A stretch of DNA of 64,000 nucleotides from Viscum album (Eukaryota > Streptophyta > Magnoliopsida > Santalales > Viscaceae), in contig OY728133.1 of NCBI GenBank assembly GCA_963277665.1, forward strand, positions 387,637,962 to 387,701,961, in the 5' to 3' direction. Shown one piece after another: positions 10,528-22,639 of this stretch. The notes beneath the pieces were generated by a model. The model was not told the origin of the DNA, did not search any database, and saw nothing but the letters and a program-made list of their open reading frames with translations. The translations under genes and the position numbers were made by a program. The number at the start of each line of letters is the position of its first letter. Position 1 is the first letter of the stretch.

Positions 10528-10536
10528 AGATATCCC

Positions 10537-11481
10537 CTATTTTGAGATTATGTGACCCAAAAATGAAACTTTTTGAAGCCAAAATTCACACTTGGTAAAT
10601 TTGGCATAAAGATTCTCCTTTCTCAGGGTCTTCAATATATTTCTCAAGTGATCTTCATGTTCTTCCTTGCTCTTTGAATAGACAAGAATATCGTCTATAA
10701 AGACTATCACAAATTGATCAAGATATTCTCTAAAGACTATATTCATTAGATCCATGAAGATAGGAGGGGAATTAGGAAGACCAAATGGCATCACTATAAA
10801 TTCATAGTGTCCATACCTTGTACGAAAATCCGTCTTTGGTATATCCTCCCTTTTGACCCTTAATTGATGATACCCTGAACGAAGATCAATCTTGGAAAAG
10901 TATTGAGCTCCACATAGTTGGTCAAATAGTTCATCAATGCGCGGGAGAGAATATTTGTTCTTGATAGTGATCTTGTTAAGTTCTCGATAATCAATGCAGA
11001 GTCTCATTGATCCATCTTTCTTCTTAACAAACAGAACAGGTGCTCCCCAAGGTGACGCTCTAGGGCGTATGAACCCCTTATCAAGATTCTCTTGGAGTTG
11101 CTTCTTCAATTCTTGCAACTCAATTGGGGCCATTCTATAAGGTGTCTTTGAAATAGGCAAATCATCCGGTACGAGTTCTATTGAAAACTCAACTTCACGA
11201 TTTGGTGGAAGACCTGGTAATTCCTCCAGAAAGACATCATCAAACTCCCGTACAATGGGCATGTTCTTAATCGTGAGTTTCTCACCAACCATTTGAGATA
11301 AATAACCTTCATTTAGTGGAATCAATACCCATAAAATGGAATAAATTTCCACTGGATGGTTATTTTCATCCTTGCATCGATAGACGATCATAGATTGATC
11401 TGGAATATGAAATGTGACTTCCCTTCTTTGGCAATTGATATGAGCTCCATGTAGAGAAAGCCAATCCATGCCAATAATCAC
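10537..11481 (-). pseudogene. D reverse transcriptase
   Basis: 315 open codons. It begins in the linker I-I-G-M-D-W-L-S that follows protease, then gives D-V-F-P-type (here [13 protein letters not shown]), [35 protein letters not shown] and the catalytic F-I-D-D-I-L-V-Y-S box with both Asp intact. It ends in G-H-I-I-S-K followed by TAG where family members have Glu. RT copies the element RNA into DNA in the cytoplasmic particle. This is the best preserved enzyme in the window, and no frameshift occurs in it. Confidence 0.93.
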
Positions 11482-11868
11482 ATCAAATTAAACTATAGGA
11501 AGGATCACAAGATTTGTAGGAAGAACTTTCCCACAAACTTCAATCGGAGAAGAATTATAAACTTTTGATGTGACTGTTGTGCCATTAGGGGTTGTCACAG
11601 CTAACTCAACATCTAACTATTGAGGTAATACGATGATATCCTTAGAAAATTCTTCAGAAATAAAGGAGTGGGTGGATCTAGAATCAAATAAATCATTTTC
11701 TACTTTAGAGTGGATGGTAAGTGTACCTTTCACCACATCGTTATCGTACTCCACATCGCTGATAGAAATTGCATGTGACTTTCCTTTGCCTTTACCCTTA
11801 AGAGTTTGTTGACGTCGACCATCATCATCAAACCTTGGATTTGAGCATTGATTGGAATAATTCCCCAT
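11482..11868 (-). pseudogene. D aspartic protease remnant
   Basis: The segment reads from the end of gag into a retropepsin-like domain. L-F-D-S-R-S-T-H-S-F-I-S (Asp at 11685-11683) corresponds to the gypsy protease active site, but the invariant Gly of D-S-G is Arg, which should inactivate it. Two in-frame stops follow (11617-11619 and shortly before 11481). In live elements this protease cuts the gag-pol polyprotein. The frame is the same as that of RT and gag, with no shift. Confidence 0.82.
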
Positions 11869-12855
11869 CTCCTTTCACTTGAAACATTGAAGTGTAGTAG
11901 GGTCATTCTGTGTATCCCTTCCTTTGTTTTCATCATTAGACATCTTCTTCCCATCATTGCGGCATTCAAATGCTTGATGAACTTTCTTTCCACATTTGAA
12001 ACATTTACTTGTCCCTTTAAGACAACTCCCTCCATGTTTCTTTCCACACTTTGAGCATAAGGGAAAGCTCATCTTCTTTTCAGTGTGCTCTTTAGATTTT
12101 CCTTTGAATTACATTTTCCTCTTCTTATCAAACCCATATGACTGATGGGTTACTCCAATCTCCATCTCGACTTTGAGAGCACATCGAAAAATTTCCTTGT
12201 AGATATTGAAGTCCCTTATGGATAACGCCCTTCGAAGACTTGGTTTTAAGCCACTAAAGAATCGATCGATCTTACTCTCAGGTTGGATAATAATATCAGA
12301 AGCATACCTTGCAAGTCTTGTAGAATTTTCTTTATAAGTACCAACAGATTCATCATCCTTTTGCTTCAGTTCAAGAAACTCTTTCTCTATCTTTGTTCGG
12401 AGAATACGAGGGAAGTACATATTGAAAAATAAGTTCTTGAACTCATCCCATTCCATAGACTCAATTTCATCCCTTTTCCTCATATTCTTAATAAGATTCC
12501 ACCATTAATCAGCATCTCCTTCCAAACGATACACTGCTAGGATGACTTTATCATGTTCAGAACATTGAAGAACTGAAAATATCTTTTCAGTAGTACTAAT
12601 CCATTGTTCAGCAACTAATGGATCAGTAGACCCACTGAAAGAATGTGGAAACTACCTCATGAAGGATTCAACATAATTTTTCTCCTTCCTTTGCTCGTTT
12701 GGAAGTCCTGCATGATTCATAGCTTGAGAAAGTTGTGTGAGCATGGCTACAAGATTTTTCATTCTGGCTCCCATAACGTTTGGTTTCTCCGGGGGACAAT
12801 CATTGCATTACCCGTCGCATTCCACATTAACACGGTTCCTTCGGGTTCCAGCCAT
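11869..12855 (-). pseudogene. D gag with CCHC zinc knuckle
   Basis: The start is ATG at 12855, 209 bp inside the PBS, followed by M-A-G-T-R-R-N-R. The retrotransposon gag domain is clear (F-S-G-S-T-D-P, A-E-Q-W-I; then W-D-E-F-K-N-L-F-F-N-M-Y-F-P at about 12447-12405 and F-L-E-L-K-Q). Cys-rich C-S-K-C and the knuckle C-F-K-C-G-K-K-V-H-Q-A-F-E-C (12003-11962) follow, a perfect CX2CX4HX4C. Five stops interrupt the gag region, the first at codon 16, but the frame is continuous with pol, so the element used one gag-pol frame of about 1490 codons. Gag forms the particle and binds RNA. Confidence 0.9.
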
Positions 12856-13063
12856 TGACTAAAACCAAGAAGAATAGTATGAGAGACACTAATTATAATA
12901 GGAAAACCACATAATCAAGAATAAAATTTCACACTTAAGGTCTTATCCTAGGTTATTCATGGTCATTTCTAAAACACTAAGATTGTGTTCTATGCATAGA
13001 ATTATCCTTAGGGTTCTTACTAAGGCTTTCACATCCTAGTTTCCAAAGGTTGACTATACCTTT

Positions 13064-13075
13064 CCTATGATACCA
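13064..13075 (-). other. Primer-binding site of element D
   Basis: On the minus strand TGGTATCATAGG follows the 5' LTR end after GT. It is close to TGGTATCAGAGC, the complement of the initiator-Met tRNA end used by most plant LTR elements. Confidence 0.85.
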
Positions 13076-13321
13076 ACTATAACGACCGATACTTTACATA
13101 CATTGTTATTAAATCAAAATTGAAGCACACTTATTACAACATATAACAAAACCATGAATGAACTGTATAGGTATAGTGTCTTTAGAAACTGGAAAGTATA
13201 AACAACTGGTTCATAAAGCATCTACTTTGCCTCCCATTTATTTCATCATATCTAGAGTCCCTTTTTGGCATATTCTACTTAATAACCTTCTTCCTAACCT
13301 GGGGAAATAAAACATACAAAA

Positions 13322-13344
13322 GGGTGAGCTCAAATTCTCAGTAA
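13322..13344 (-). promoter_or_regulatory. Conserved LTR motif TACTGAG…CTCACCC (D, 5' LTR)
   Basis: On the minus strand TACTGAG, AATTTGAG, CTCACCC, 244 bp before the LTR end; the same place as in the partner LTR. Confidence 0.65.
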
Positions 13345-14574
13345 AAGTAAACAAAAGAAATATCAATCATATCATATACATATGCACATAACTTTTGGAA
13401 ATCTTAACCTGCAAAAGAGATCATAATTTCATAACATGGGATAAATCATAGTAGTGAAATGTAATCCCAATAATCATAACTTAAAACATGAAACTTTGTG
13501 TCATACACACATAATCATTGAGAATCATTTCTGGTTAGTCAAGACTCATTGCCAAGACTATCTTAGTGAAAAAATTCCACTTCTGAACTGAGTTCACTCC
13601 TCGTTTCAGTCTTGTTTCACTGAACCAGTTTAACCTACCGTTCTAGCCATGTCTATCTCATGAGATATAAAATCTTTACTCAATGCATTGGAGGGAGATA
13701 TAGGTCCCACCCATATCATAATGATACCATTCTTATGTGTGCCACAAAATCAGAAAACCATACATTATAGCATAACCCATGTAATAAAAATGGGAATCTT
13801 AAACATCGTGACATCATAAAACAATTCATATAAGATAAAGGAATTCATAAAAATATAATTCCATCACAATATAATAAAATAAATGTAATAATAGGGATAA
13901 AAACAGAACCCTTTATTATCTTAGATGGAAAATAATTTTGATAAAACACTTGAACTCCATTCTTGAGGAAAATATCCTTTCCGCTTCAAAAACACTTTTC
14001 TTTTCTTAAAATGTCGTACAATTATAAACTAAAAGAAGTTGATTAAAAATAAACTTGAAATCTTGTAAAGGATTATTCTTGGAAATAATGTTTTAAAAAT
14101 CTATTCATGCCATATTAGTTAAAAAAACATTCTTCGTACTTTTGTCGGAAAAGTCAAAAAGTACCTCATACGAAAAATGACAAAAGATTCCTTTAATATC
14201 CTTTACTAAAAACTCACCGAAGGGTAAAATTGGATTTAAAAAATTGTAGGTGGATGGAAATAATATTACATATTGAGGAAACATGGATGTGGATGATAAA
14301 ATACACCCCAGTAAATTCCAAAGTATAAACAATCTCGGATAAAAATGAGATTGTGATATTTCCCTTACCTTAGGTCCGATTTGCCTCGTAAGTGTCTGAA
14401 CTTCCTCTTCTTTGAAGTGCTTCTTTGAGACCTCCTTTTAGGGAACTAAAATTGTTCTTTTAAGAAGACCAGGACCTTTAGGATGTCTCTAGGGAAGTTT
14501 AGAGGAGAAAGTGGCAAGGGTTGGCCGAGCTTGAAGGCTCAAAGTGGTGTGAGGAAGAGAGGGAGGAGGTTCCC

Positions 14575-14581
14575 TTTTATA
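14575..14581 (-). promoter_or_regulatory. TATA box of D LTR (5' copy)
   Basis: TATAAAA on the minus strand within CCCTTATAAAAGGGA, the likely promoter of D. GC-rich flanks GAGGAGG and TTCCC set it off from the AT-rich surroundings. Confidence 0.65.
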
Positions 14582-16026
14582 AGGGAGGAGAGGGGCACCT
14601 TTGGAATAACTTAAAATATTATTTTATTATAAAGCCAAATTCGGTTTTAAATAGCTCCAAGTTGATTTATTTCGAATCTAAGGTAGGGATGGGTCGAAAT
14701 CCTCTCATCCAATAAAATTTAGACAAGTTTAGGTTCCTATTTTGACCTTATCATTTAGATTTAACATTAAGTTAAATAATTTTACTTTTACCATGTCTTC
14801 TTGTGTTCTTACACTATAAGGTTAATAAACGTACTATAACTATCCAAACGAACCCCAAGTTGTTTATTATTAATATATATAACCTTATCTAATTCATTTG
14901 GCTGAACCTTAGATTTTTAGGAATAAAATAACAATTAATAATATAATATTTGTTTTAAAAACTATTTTATGTCAATTTTGACACTATTTAGTAATTGATT
15001 TTTTTGAAAATCATAAAAGAATTATTAGTTCAAAAAATGTTAATTAAATAAATAATAACATGTCATATTAACCTATAAAATTAGTGGAATTCATAAAAAG
15101 TCTCAAATTACATTTATTTGGGTATTTATAACATCAATTATGTCAATATTTCATTAATAAGATAATTACTGCATCATTTTTGTGTCATAAATAAATTAAA
15201 TTATTTAATGTATAAAAATTAAAAATAAAATACCATTATGTAGGAAATCTTTTTATATTTCTAATGAATATTTATAGTCAAATTTATATTATATATAACC
15301 TTATATTAAAAATTATTTACTTATTAAACTTTGATTTTAACTATTTTAACCCTTCTTTAAATAAATTAATAATAAATGTCCTGATCTAATCCAAGTGGGC
15401 CTAAATGGTCATATTTTATCCCTAAGTTTGTTTTTGGTCGAATTACACTTATCCAATAGAATTAGGACATGTGTTAGGGTAATAATAATATCATTTTTAC
15501 CCTTAATTACCCTATTTATTTTTAACCGTGGTAAATAAAATTAAAAAGTTACTATACACCAAAAATTATTTTCATCTCATTGAACCACATTTTACTTACT
15601 GACATCAACCGTCTCTCTCGGATTTTTTAAATTCCACTCACAAAAGCGGTAAAATTAAGTTTTATGAAAAAATCAGTTTTTTAACTACCACTTAGTGGTT
15701 TCACTATTCATCAAAAATTGAAAGATTTCAGAAAAATACCAAAATTTCACCCTAGGATAATTTCGATATTCCGAATCCAAAAATGAAGTCCATTTTGAAA
15801 AATAAAATTTATAAAATTTCAAAAAGTGGTTATTACTATTCATAACGGCTAGTTTTAATAATATTTTTTTAGCATATCATCGTTTAGTGAAACTCGGTAT
15901 TGCGTACGACGCAAGCTATCGAGGAAGGTCGCGATTTCGTGTAAAGCAAGCCAAGAAAGTGTTGTGTGTAGAAAAAGATTCCTTTGATGATTTATATAAC
16001 ATAAAAGTCTCAGGTGTTACATCCCC

Positions 16027-16145
16027 CACTTGCATTGAAACCCTTCGGCATTTATTGCCAACCTTTGGCGCCATGGGGATGTCGCTTAAGGCCTAGTAAT
16101 GACTCGTGGTACTCTCAAGACAATGAGAATTGGTGGGTCATTAGA
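16027..16145 (+). repeat. 5' LTR of gypsy B, distal part
   Basis: This is the last 119 bp of the B LTR after the D insertion. It matches 23009-23127, including CATTGAAACCCTTC, AGTAATGACTCGTGGTACTC and the end GGTCATTAGA (GGTCATTACA in the partner). Confidence 0.92.
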
Positions 16146-16147
16146 AA

Positions 16148-16157
16148 TGGTATTAGC
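16148..16157 (+). other. Primer-binding site of gypsy B
   Basis: TGGTATTAGC two bases after the LTR end. The sister site at 23130-23139 reads TGGTATCAGC, so this one carries a C-to-T change. Both point to an initiator-Met tRNA primer. Confidence 0.8.
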
Positions 16158-16839
16158 TTTTTATGTCCTTTCCTAACAAGTAGTCATCAATGTTCTTGGT
16201 CTTGGAGTTGAAATTCATTCTTGTCTATTCCTTAGGTGGAAGACGGGAGTAGGATTTTCGGAACTTGAAATGTATAGTATAAAAGGACATAGCTAACCCA
16301 TTTAAGCTGAACTTCAAGTTATCAGGGTGTTGGGTACATAAGTGTTTTGGATACACTTCTATAATGTTGGGAAATCTCATTGTCATGGGTTTATTTAATG
16401 ATAGGAGCATGACATGCATTGTAGAATAATGACTTCCCACTAGGATTTCATATCTCATTGTGAGGAATGGGTAAGAATTTTGTGCAAGGTGATAATTTTT
16501 GAAAAAATACTGAAATTGTTTTCAATTGAAATACTTTGAAAATAGGGTATTTGGTGTATTTTGAAAATGGGTTCATTTTCAAAAAGTATGTTGATTATTT
16601 TCAAAAATGGTTGCACATGGGAAAAGGTTGTTTTTGGAAAAACAATTTTGTGGTAGTTGATGTGATATAATTTCAACTGCTAAGCCAATGGTTGCTAGAG
16701 AGTGAAATTGATGATGTTCTTTTCCGTTTAGAAAACGGAAAATGTGGAAGGTGGAAAGCCTCATTATGACAGTTCTGTCTAATGCGATTTGAAATAGGAA
16801 TTCTTGATGTCTATGGAATTGAGACTCAAGGTTGGTTGT

Positions 16840-17605
16840 TTTGTTTATAGATACTGGGTAGGTGTCGTAGAGACCAATCAGAAGTGGCCGACGAAAAATT
16901 GGTTTCACCGAGCCCCAGGTGAACCAGTAGTTAGTCTAGATCATAGTGCAAGATTTCCAAGATGTGGTAAGTGTGAATAGAGGGAAACAGCCAAAGCATG
17001 TTGACTATGTGTCTCAGTTCTAAAAGCAGGATCCACCTGTCTTTAGGGGTGATTCTGACCCAGAAAGAGAAGATATGTGGTGGTCCAGAATAAACAGAAT
17101 TTATGAATTCATGGGGACACCGGTAGAGATGAAAGTAAAGCAAGCAATGTGTAATCTAGAGAATCTTCCTCTTTAGTGGTGGGAATTGGTAGTCCAAGCA
17201 TGAATAGACCAGGTTATGATGTGGGAAGGCTTTGAGGAATTGTTTAATAAACAATTCTACCCACATATGTTCAGAATTCAGTTCACAGCTGCTTTCTTCA
17301 TTCTGAAGCCAGAGTACATTTATGTGACAGAGTAAGCATCTATGTTTATGAGCATAGTGCAGTTTGCACCCGAGGTGGCAGGTAGCACGTAGTTGAAGGA
17401 AATGATCTTCAAAGTAGGGTCAAGGAAAGAGATCAGCTCCAAAATAGCGGTGTTGTGTATCGGTGATCACACAGAGATGGTGAATTAAGCATTGGTGGCT
17501 TAGCAGGATCTGTTGGGAGCTTCGGGTAGAGGAAGCATGGTGGTACCCATGGGGAATAGTGAGAGATTCAGTTTTGAAACTGCAAACTTCTCTTGGTGAA
17601 AGAGA
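16840..17605 (+). pseudogene. gypsy B gag remnant lacking the zinc knuckle
   Basis: The translation carries gag signatures in more than one frame: H-R-A-P-G-E-P near 16910, F-R-G-D-S-D-P-E near 17040, then W-W-E-L near 17178 and E-G-F-E-E-L-F-N-K-Q-F-Y-P near 17225-17265, followed by F-A-P-E-V and S-K-I-A-V-L. In relatives a Cys-rich region and CCHC knuckle should follow. Here the sequence passes within about 60 bp (17580-17640) from the end of gag to the region after the protease active site. Element C has the same join. Stops and a frame change make it non-functional. Confidence 0.75.
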
Positions 17606-17618
17606 ATGACCAGACGTT

Positions 17619-19418
17619 GTGTGTAGAGCATGTGCTATAACTATTGATGGAGCTAAGTTAAAATGGGACTTCTCGATGTTGGACATGGATGTCTATGATG
17701 TAATCCTGGGTATGGATTGGTTGAAAATGTTTAAGTCCCACATCGAATGTTATAGGAGAACAGTTAGTTTCATGACTGAGGACATCATCAACCATCTCTT
17801 CAGAGGATAGAGAATTTTAAAGCAAGGTGAAAAGATCTTGTTGGAAAAAATGTTATGAATAATATCTTACCAACTGGCAGTGTTGACATTGGCATGAATG
17901 GAAGAGATCGAAAGAGATAGTTTTCCAGCTATGGTGGATCAATTTCTAGACCTCTTTCCCCAAAACTTTTTAGGGTTACCACCTCTAAGGGATGTGGAGT
18001 TTACGATTGATCTCTTTCGAGGGACCATTCTTATTTCCCTTCCGTCTTATAGGATGGAACCAATAGAGTTACGGGAATTTAAAGTGAAGTTAGAGGAGCT
18101 GGAATGCAAGGGTTTCATTCAAAAAAGTACTTCTCCATGGGAAGCACCAGTGTTTTTTGTGATAAAGGAAAATGGAACTCTTCGAATGTGTTTTGATTAT
18201 CGTAAGCTTATCCAAGTTATGATAAAGAATAGATATCCACCTCCATGCATTGATGATCTGTTCGATCAATTAAGGGTATCTTAGTGGTTCTCCAAGATTG
18301 ACTTGTAATCAGGATATCACCAATTTCAAGTTTGGAATGAGTATATTTCAAAGATGGCTTTCAAAAGCAGATATGGCCACTAAGAATATTTATTCATGCC
18401 TTTTGGTATAACAAATTCACCAGTGGTCTTCATGGATTTGATGAATCAGATATTTCAGTGATATGTAGATTCTTTTGTTGTGGTGTTTGTGGATGATATA
18501 TTGGTGTATTCAAATACAAGGGTTGATCATGAGTAGAACCTATAAATAGTGTTACAAATCTTGAGAGATCATCGTTTGTATGCCAAATTATCAAAGTGTG
18601 ATTTTTGGATATAGGAATTAGGTTTCCTTGGCCATGTCATTTCTGAGAAAGGCATTTATGTTGATCCTGAAAAGATAGAAGTCATTATCTCTTGGAAACC
18701 ACTGAAGAATTTGTTTGAGATACGCAGTTTTATTGGTCTACCTGGTTACTACCCACACTTGGTGCATTATTTCTCATGACTAGCATCACCAATGACAGCT
18801 CTGACAAAGAAAAATTCTCCATTCCAATGGACAGAAGAATGTAAGATGTCTTTCTAGGAACTGAAGGTTTGTCTTACATCAGCACCCATCTTGATCTTGA
18901 CTGAATCATGACAGGGTTATGCGGTGTATTTTGATGCTGCAAGATCAGGGTTTGGTTGTGTTCTCATGCAAAGAGATCATGTGGTTGCTTATGGCTCAAG
19001 GTAGTTGAGGTTGCATGAGAATAATTACCCAACGCATGAATTGTTGTTGGCTGTAGTCGTCCATGCTTTGAAAACATGGAGACATTATCTCTTTGGTGAG
19101 AAATTTATTGTGTTTATGGATCACAAAATCTTGAAACACATTTTCTCACAGTGAGATTTGAATCTGAGGAAAAGGAGGTGGATGGAATATCTCTATATGT
19201 TCGACATTGAATTGATGTACACACCAAGAAATGGGAATTTAGTGGTGTATGAATTGAGTAGAAAGTCATATGTTCATTTAATGAAAGAAGCTTCAGATGA
19301 ATGGATGTTGATGTCGGTCTTAGCCAACATGCATGTGGAATGTGATGCCCAAGGCGATGTTGATGTTTTATTTTCAGGTACACTTATTCCTGATTTAGTA
19401 AAGATGATCAACATCTGA
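17619..19418 (+). pseudogene. gypsy B pol, part 1: post-protease linker, RT and RNase H
   Basis: One frame holds throughout, interrupted by stops. D-V-I-L-G-M-D-W-L (17697-17723) is the segment after protease; the D-S-G active site itself is absent. RT has [16 protein letters not shown] and an intact F-V-D-D-I-L-V-Y-S box (about 18487-18513). RNase H begins Y-F-D-A and keeps M-D-H, but the catalytic Glu position reads H-E-L-L-L-A and the last Asp is replaced in Y-E-L-S-R. It ends near 19418 with K-M-I-N-I and a stop, just before a frameshift into integrase. Confidence 0.88.
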
Positions 19419-19479
19419 TGTAGAATGTCTGGTTGTAAGTTCAAAACTCAATAGTGGGGAGACCATAGATGGCTAGAAA

Positions 19480-20830
19480 CTTGATAGGGGTTCAATTTTG
19501 TGTTTTAGAGATCGAATGGTTATACCTATGGTTTTTTCAGGAAAAACTCCTTCATGATTATCACCATTCAAGTTGTTTTGTACACTCAGGTACATAGAAT
19601 ATGTATAAGGTGTTGAAGGCATAGTTTCGGTGGAGAGACATGAAAAAGAAGGTGGCAGAGTTCGTCTCACGGTGCTTAACTTGTCAGCAGGTTAAAGTTG
19701 AGAATCAGATACCAGCTGGTATGTTATAATCTTTACCATTCCCAGTATGGAAATGGGATCAGATAGAAATGGATTTTGTTACAGGTCTTCCAAGAAAGGT
19801 CCGGAAACACGATGCCATTTAGGTGATAGTGGATTTTCTAACCAAGTCGGCCCATTTCATCCCTATTCATGAAACCCATATGGTGGAAGATCTTTCAAAA
19901 ATCTATATCTGAGATGTTGTAAAGAGGCCTGGTGTACCAGTTTCTATAGTCTCAGATAGAGATCCGAGGTTCACATCTCATTTCTAGAAATCATTATAGC
20001 AATCCCGTGGAACTCAGTTGACTATGAGCATGGCGTATCATCCTCATAAGGATGGTAAATCTGAGCAGATGATACAAACTTTGGAATATATGTTGTGGGC
20101 TTATGTAATGGATTCTGGTGTCTCATGGGATGATCATATACCCTTAGTGGAGTTCTCATACAATAACAACTATCAATCCTCGATATGCAAGGCTCTGTTT
20201 GAAGCATTTTATGGGCGTCCTTGTTGTTCTCCACTATGCTGGGTGGAAACTGGTGAAACTTCACTAGTTGGGCCGAGACTTTTCCAAGAAACAACAGAGA
20301 AGATCTAGTTGATTAGGAAGAGGATGGAGACAGCTCAGAGTCATCATAAATCTTATCCAGATCACCGTCTAATACCATTGTTGTTCGTTGTGGGTGATCA
20401 TGTCTTCTTGAGGATCTCTCCAAGGCTTGGACATTGTCGTTTCAGAAAGCCGGGAAAGTTATCTAGTAGAAACATTGGCCCACTTGAGATACTAGAATGG
20501 GTTGGAGAGGTGGAATATCAGTTGGAATTACCACCATGGTTTAGTTTGGTGCATAATGTGTCCCATGTATCTCAGTTGAAAAAGTATCAGCCTGATCCTG
20601 ACCATGTGATCAGATGGGATCACGTAGACCTAGAGCCGGATGCTTCGTTGATACATATCCCGAAACAGATTTTGGATAGGCAAGAGAAATTCTTGCATGG
20701 AAAAATCATTGGTCTAGTGCAAGTTTTATGGCAGCATGGTCAGATTTAGTAAGAGACATGGGAACGTGAAAGGGAAATGAAAGAGCAGTGGCCGGAACAC
20801 TTTCAGCTGGCTGAAGGTTTTCTACTTTCC
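19480..20830 (+). pseudogene. gypsy B pol, part 2: integrase and chromodomain-like end
   Basis: After one or more shifts around 19480-19560 the reading moves to another frame. The zinc finger reads H-S-G-T-Y-R-M-Y-K-V-L, then R-D-M-K-K-K-V-A-E-F-V-S-R-C-L-T-C-Q-Q-V-K (about 19636-19695). The core shows M-D-F-V-T-G-L-P, S-D-R-D-P-R-F-T-S and D-G-K-S-E-Q (20048-20065), so all three catalytic acids survive. The C-terminal part, with 146 open codons (20309-20749), has G-P-L-E-I-L-E-W-V-G and V-S-H-V-S-Q-L, then V-L-W-Q-H and, past two stops, E-T-W-E-R-E, matching a chromodomain end. Several TGG-to-TAG changes are present. Confidence 0.87.
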
Positions 20831-22283
20831 GAGGATGGAAAGTCCAATGGTGTAGAGAATTTAGTACCCATGGTTTCTGGTATTTAACCCTTTCTTGATG
20901 CTTTTAAAGGTTATTAAGTTATGGGTGATGAATGGGAGAGTCGGGAGAACTTGGAATGAGTTTTGAGGAAAAAGGGGAAGTCGCACGGGTGGCGCACGGT
21001 TTGTCTAAATCATGCCGCCAAACCCTGTGTAGGTCTTGGAGGTGGAGGCTTCCACATGTGTGGCACACGGTTTGTCTAACCATGTGGTCAAACCATGTGA
21101 GAAGAGTGGTTAAGGTATTAGCTAACACACGATTAGCGCACGGTTTGTTAAACTATTCGAACTAACCATGGGACCACTTAAATGAAATCCTTAAATTGTT
21201 GATCTCATGTGTTTTTGCCTCTAAATTCCTCTCTTAATTTCCTAAGCAGCCCTAAATCGGGATTTGTTTTCTCCTAATGTCATGGAGGGTTCTTCCATCA
21301 TTCCGGAGGTGATCTAAAGGCTTCTCTTGACGAATCAAAGATGAATTCTTAAGGTATGTGACTGTTCTTGTTTGGCTTCTTATATCTACATAGATATACT
21401 TCTCCTCTTCTCTCAGGTTTTTAGATCTATGCCCGTTATGGGTATATCTAAGTGTTTGGATGCCAAATATGATGATATTTGGTCTTGTTTGTGTTAGGAG
21501 AAGAGTTCTAAGGAAGATCCTTGGTGAATCTGCCCGGTTTTCTTGTGTGTTCTCCGTCTGTTTGGGTTTTTTTCAAAACTTTTAAGGTAAGAGGCTTCAT
21601 CCATGACTCCTCTTGTTAGAATTGATTATATTTGTTTCAAATTGGGGTATTTTAATGAAATTGACTCTTCAAATCATGTAATAAATCTTCTTTAGTGATG
21701 ATTTATGGTTTCGATAAAATTGTGAAATCTTGGTGAATTGTTGTGCAAAGTGATTTGGCTTCTTGAATTTAAAATGTTGAATTTAAATTATGGATTTTCT
21801 CGAATGGTAAATGGTTTGATGAAAGATGGTTTTTCAATAAAAAGGGTTGTTTTATTGAAATGGTTTGGTATTGAAATGTCATGATGAAATTGGTTCATTC
21901 TTTGGTGTTTAATAAAAGTACGATTTTATTGAAATGGTTTTAATTGGTTGAAAACACTTGGTTTTGATGGAAATGGTTTTCAATAAAAGGGAGTTTTATT
22001 GAAAGGATGGTTTTTTCATGAATGTTGTGAATTTGTGGTGTGTGTTCATGTTGCATATACGAGGCTTGGTTTAAATAGGACCTTGTGCTCGGTGCCAAAC
22101 TTTTAATGGCACATGAGACTTTTAAGTACAAGGCTTTGTTGAAATATGACCTTGTGCTCAGTGCCAAAGGTGTAATGGAACATGGGAAGCAATTACCTTG
22201 TGATGACTTGGTAGATCGACGAGAAACAACTCATGAGTATGGAACTGTCATAAAGAAGCATGCATGGTTGATTTCACATGTTG

Positions 22284-22426
22284 TGAAATGGTTGAGTATG
22301 CCAAAAAGGGATTTTTGTGAAATGGTTGAGTATGAAGAAAAGGGATTTTTTGAAATGGTTGAGTATGCCAAAAAGGTATTTTTTGAAATGGTTGAGTATG
22401 CCAAAACAGGATTTTGTGAAATTGTT
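22284..22426 (+). repeat. 33-bp minisatellite in shared B/C LTR, about 4 units
   Basis: Units TGAAATGGTTGAGTATG plus CCAAAAAGGGATTTT with substitutions; a short ninth-tenth of a unit closes the array. The open frame 22085-22552 running through it gives an 11-residue repeat and is most likely an artefact of the 33-bp period. Confidence 0.9.
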
Positions 22427-22639
22427 CTAAATATTGATTTGATATTTTTCTGGAAAAATGACTTGATGGAAAAAAAATTAATTTCCCTTGGATGCTTTTG
22501 GTTACGAATGGTTTTGGAAACATTTTTATATTTAGTTATAAACTACTTTTGAGAAAATATTTTATATAATTTTTTTTATATAATTGTTTCTAACTCTTCT
22601 ATCCTATAGGCATGATTAGGGAAGTCATTGGGTAAAACC

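Larger units (their letters stand above)
5432..16021 (-). mobile_element. Complete Ty3/gypsy chromovirus D nested in the LTR of B
   Basis: Full structure on the minus strand: 5' LTR 13078-16021, PBS 13064-13075, gag-pol 12855-8374 in one frame, PPT 8335-8350 and 3' LTR 5432-8334. A 5-bp target-site duplication TCCCC flanks it (5427-5431 and 16022-16026). Removing D and one duplication restores an LTR of 2268 bp, the same length as the intact partner. A hand alignment of the first 190 bp of the two D LTRs shows 13 mismatches, so the insertion is not recent. One LTR also carries an indel of about 40 bp. Gag-pol has 12 stops, so D is autonomous-type in structure but dead. Confidence 0.95.
13078..16021 (-). 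repeat. 5' LTR of element D
   Basis: 2944 bp on the minus strand, starting TGTAACACCTGAGAC and ending GGTCGTTATA beside the PBS. It matches 5432-8334 along its whole length with scattered substitutions. The TATA box is at 14575-14581 and the TACTGAG…CTCACCC motif at 13322-13344. The terminal dinucleotide reads TA instead of CA in both LTRs. Confidence 0.93.

Noticed and set aside
22085..22552. 156-codon open frame with an 11-residue repeat in the B/C LTR
   Set aside because: It runs through a 33-bp minisatellite, whose period keeps a frame open by arithmetic. The partner LTR keeps only a short part of it (4774-4974).
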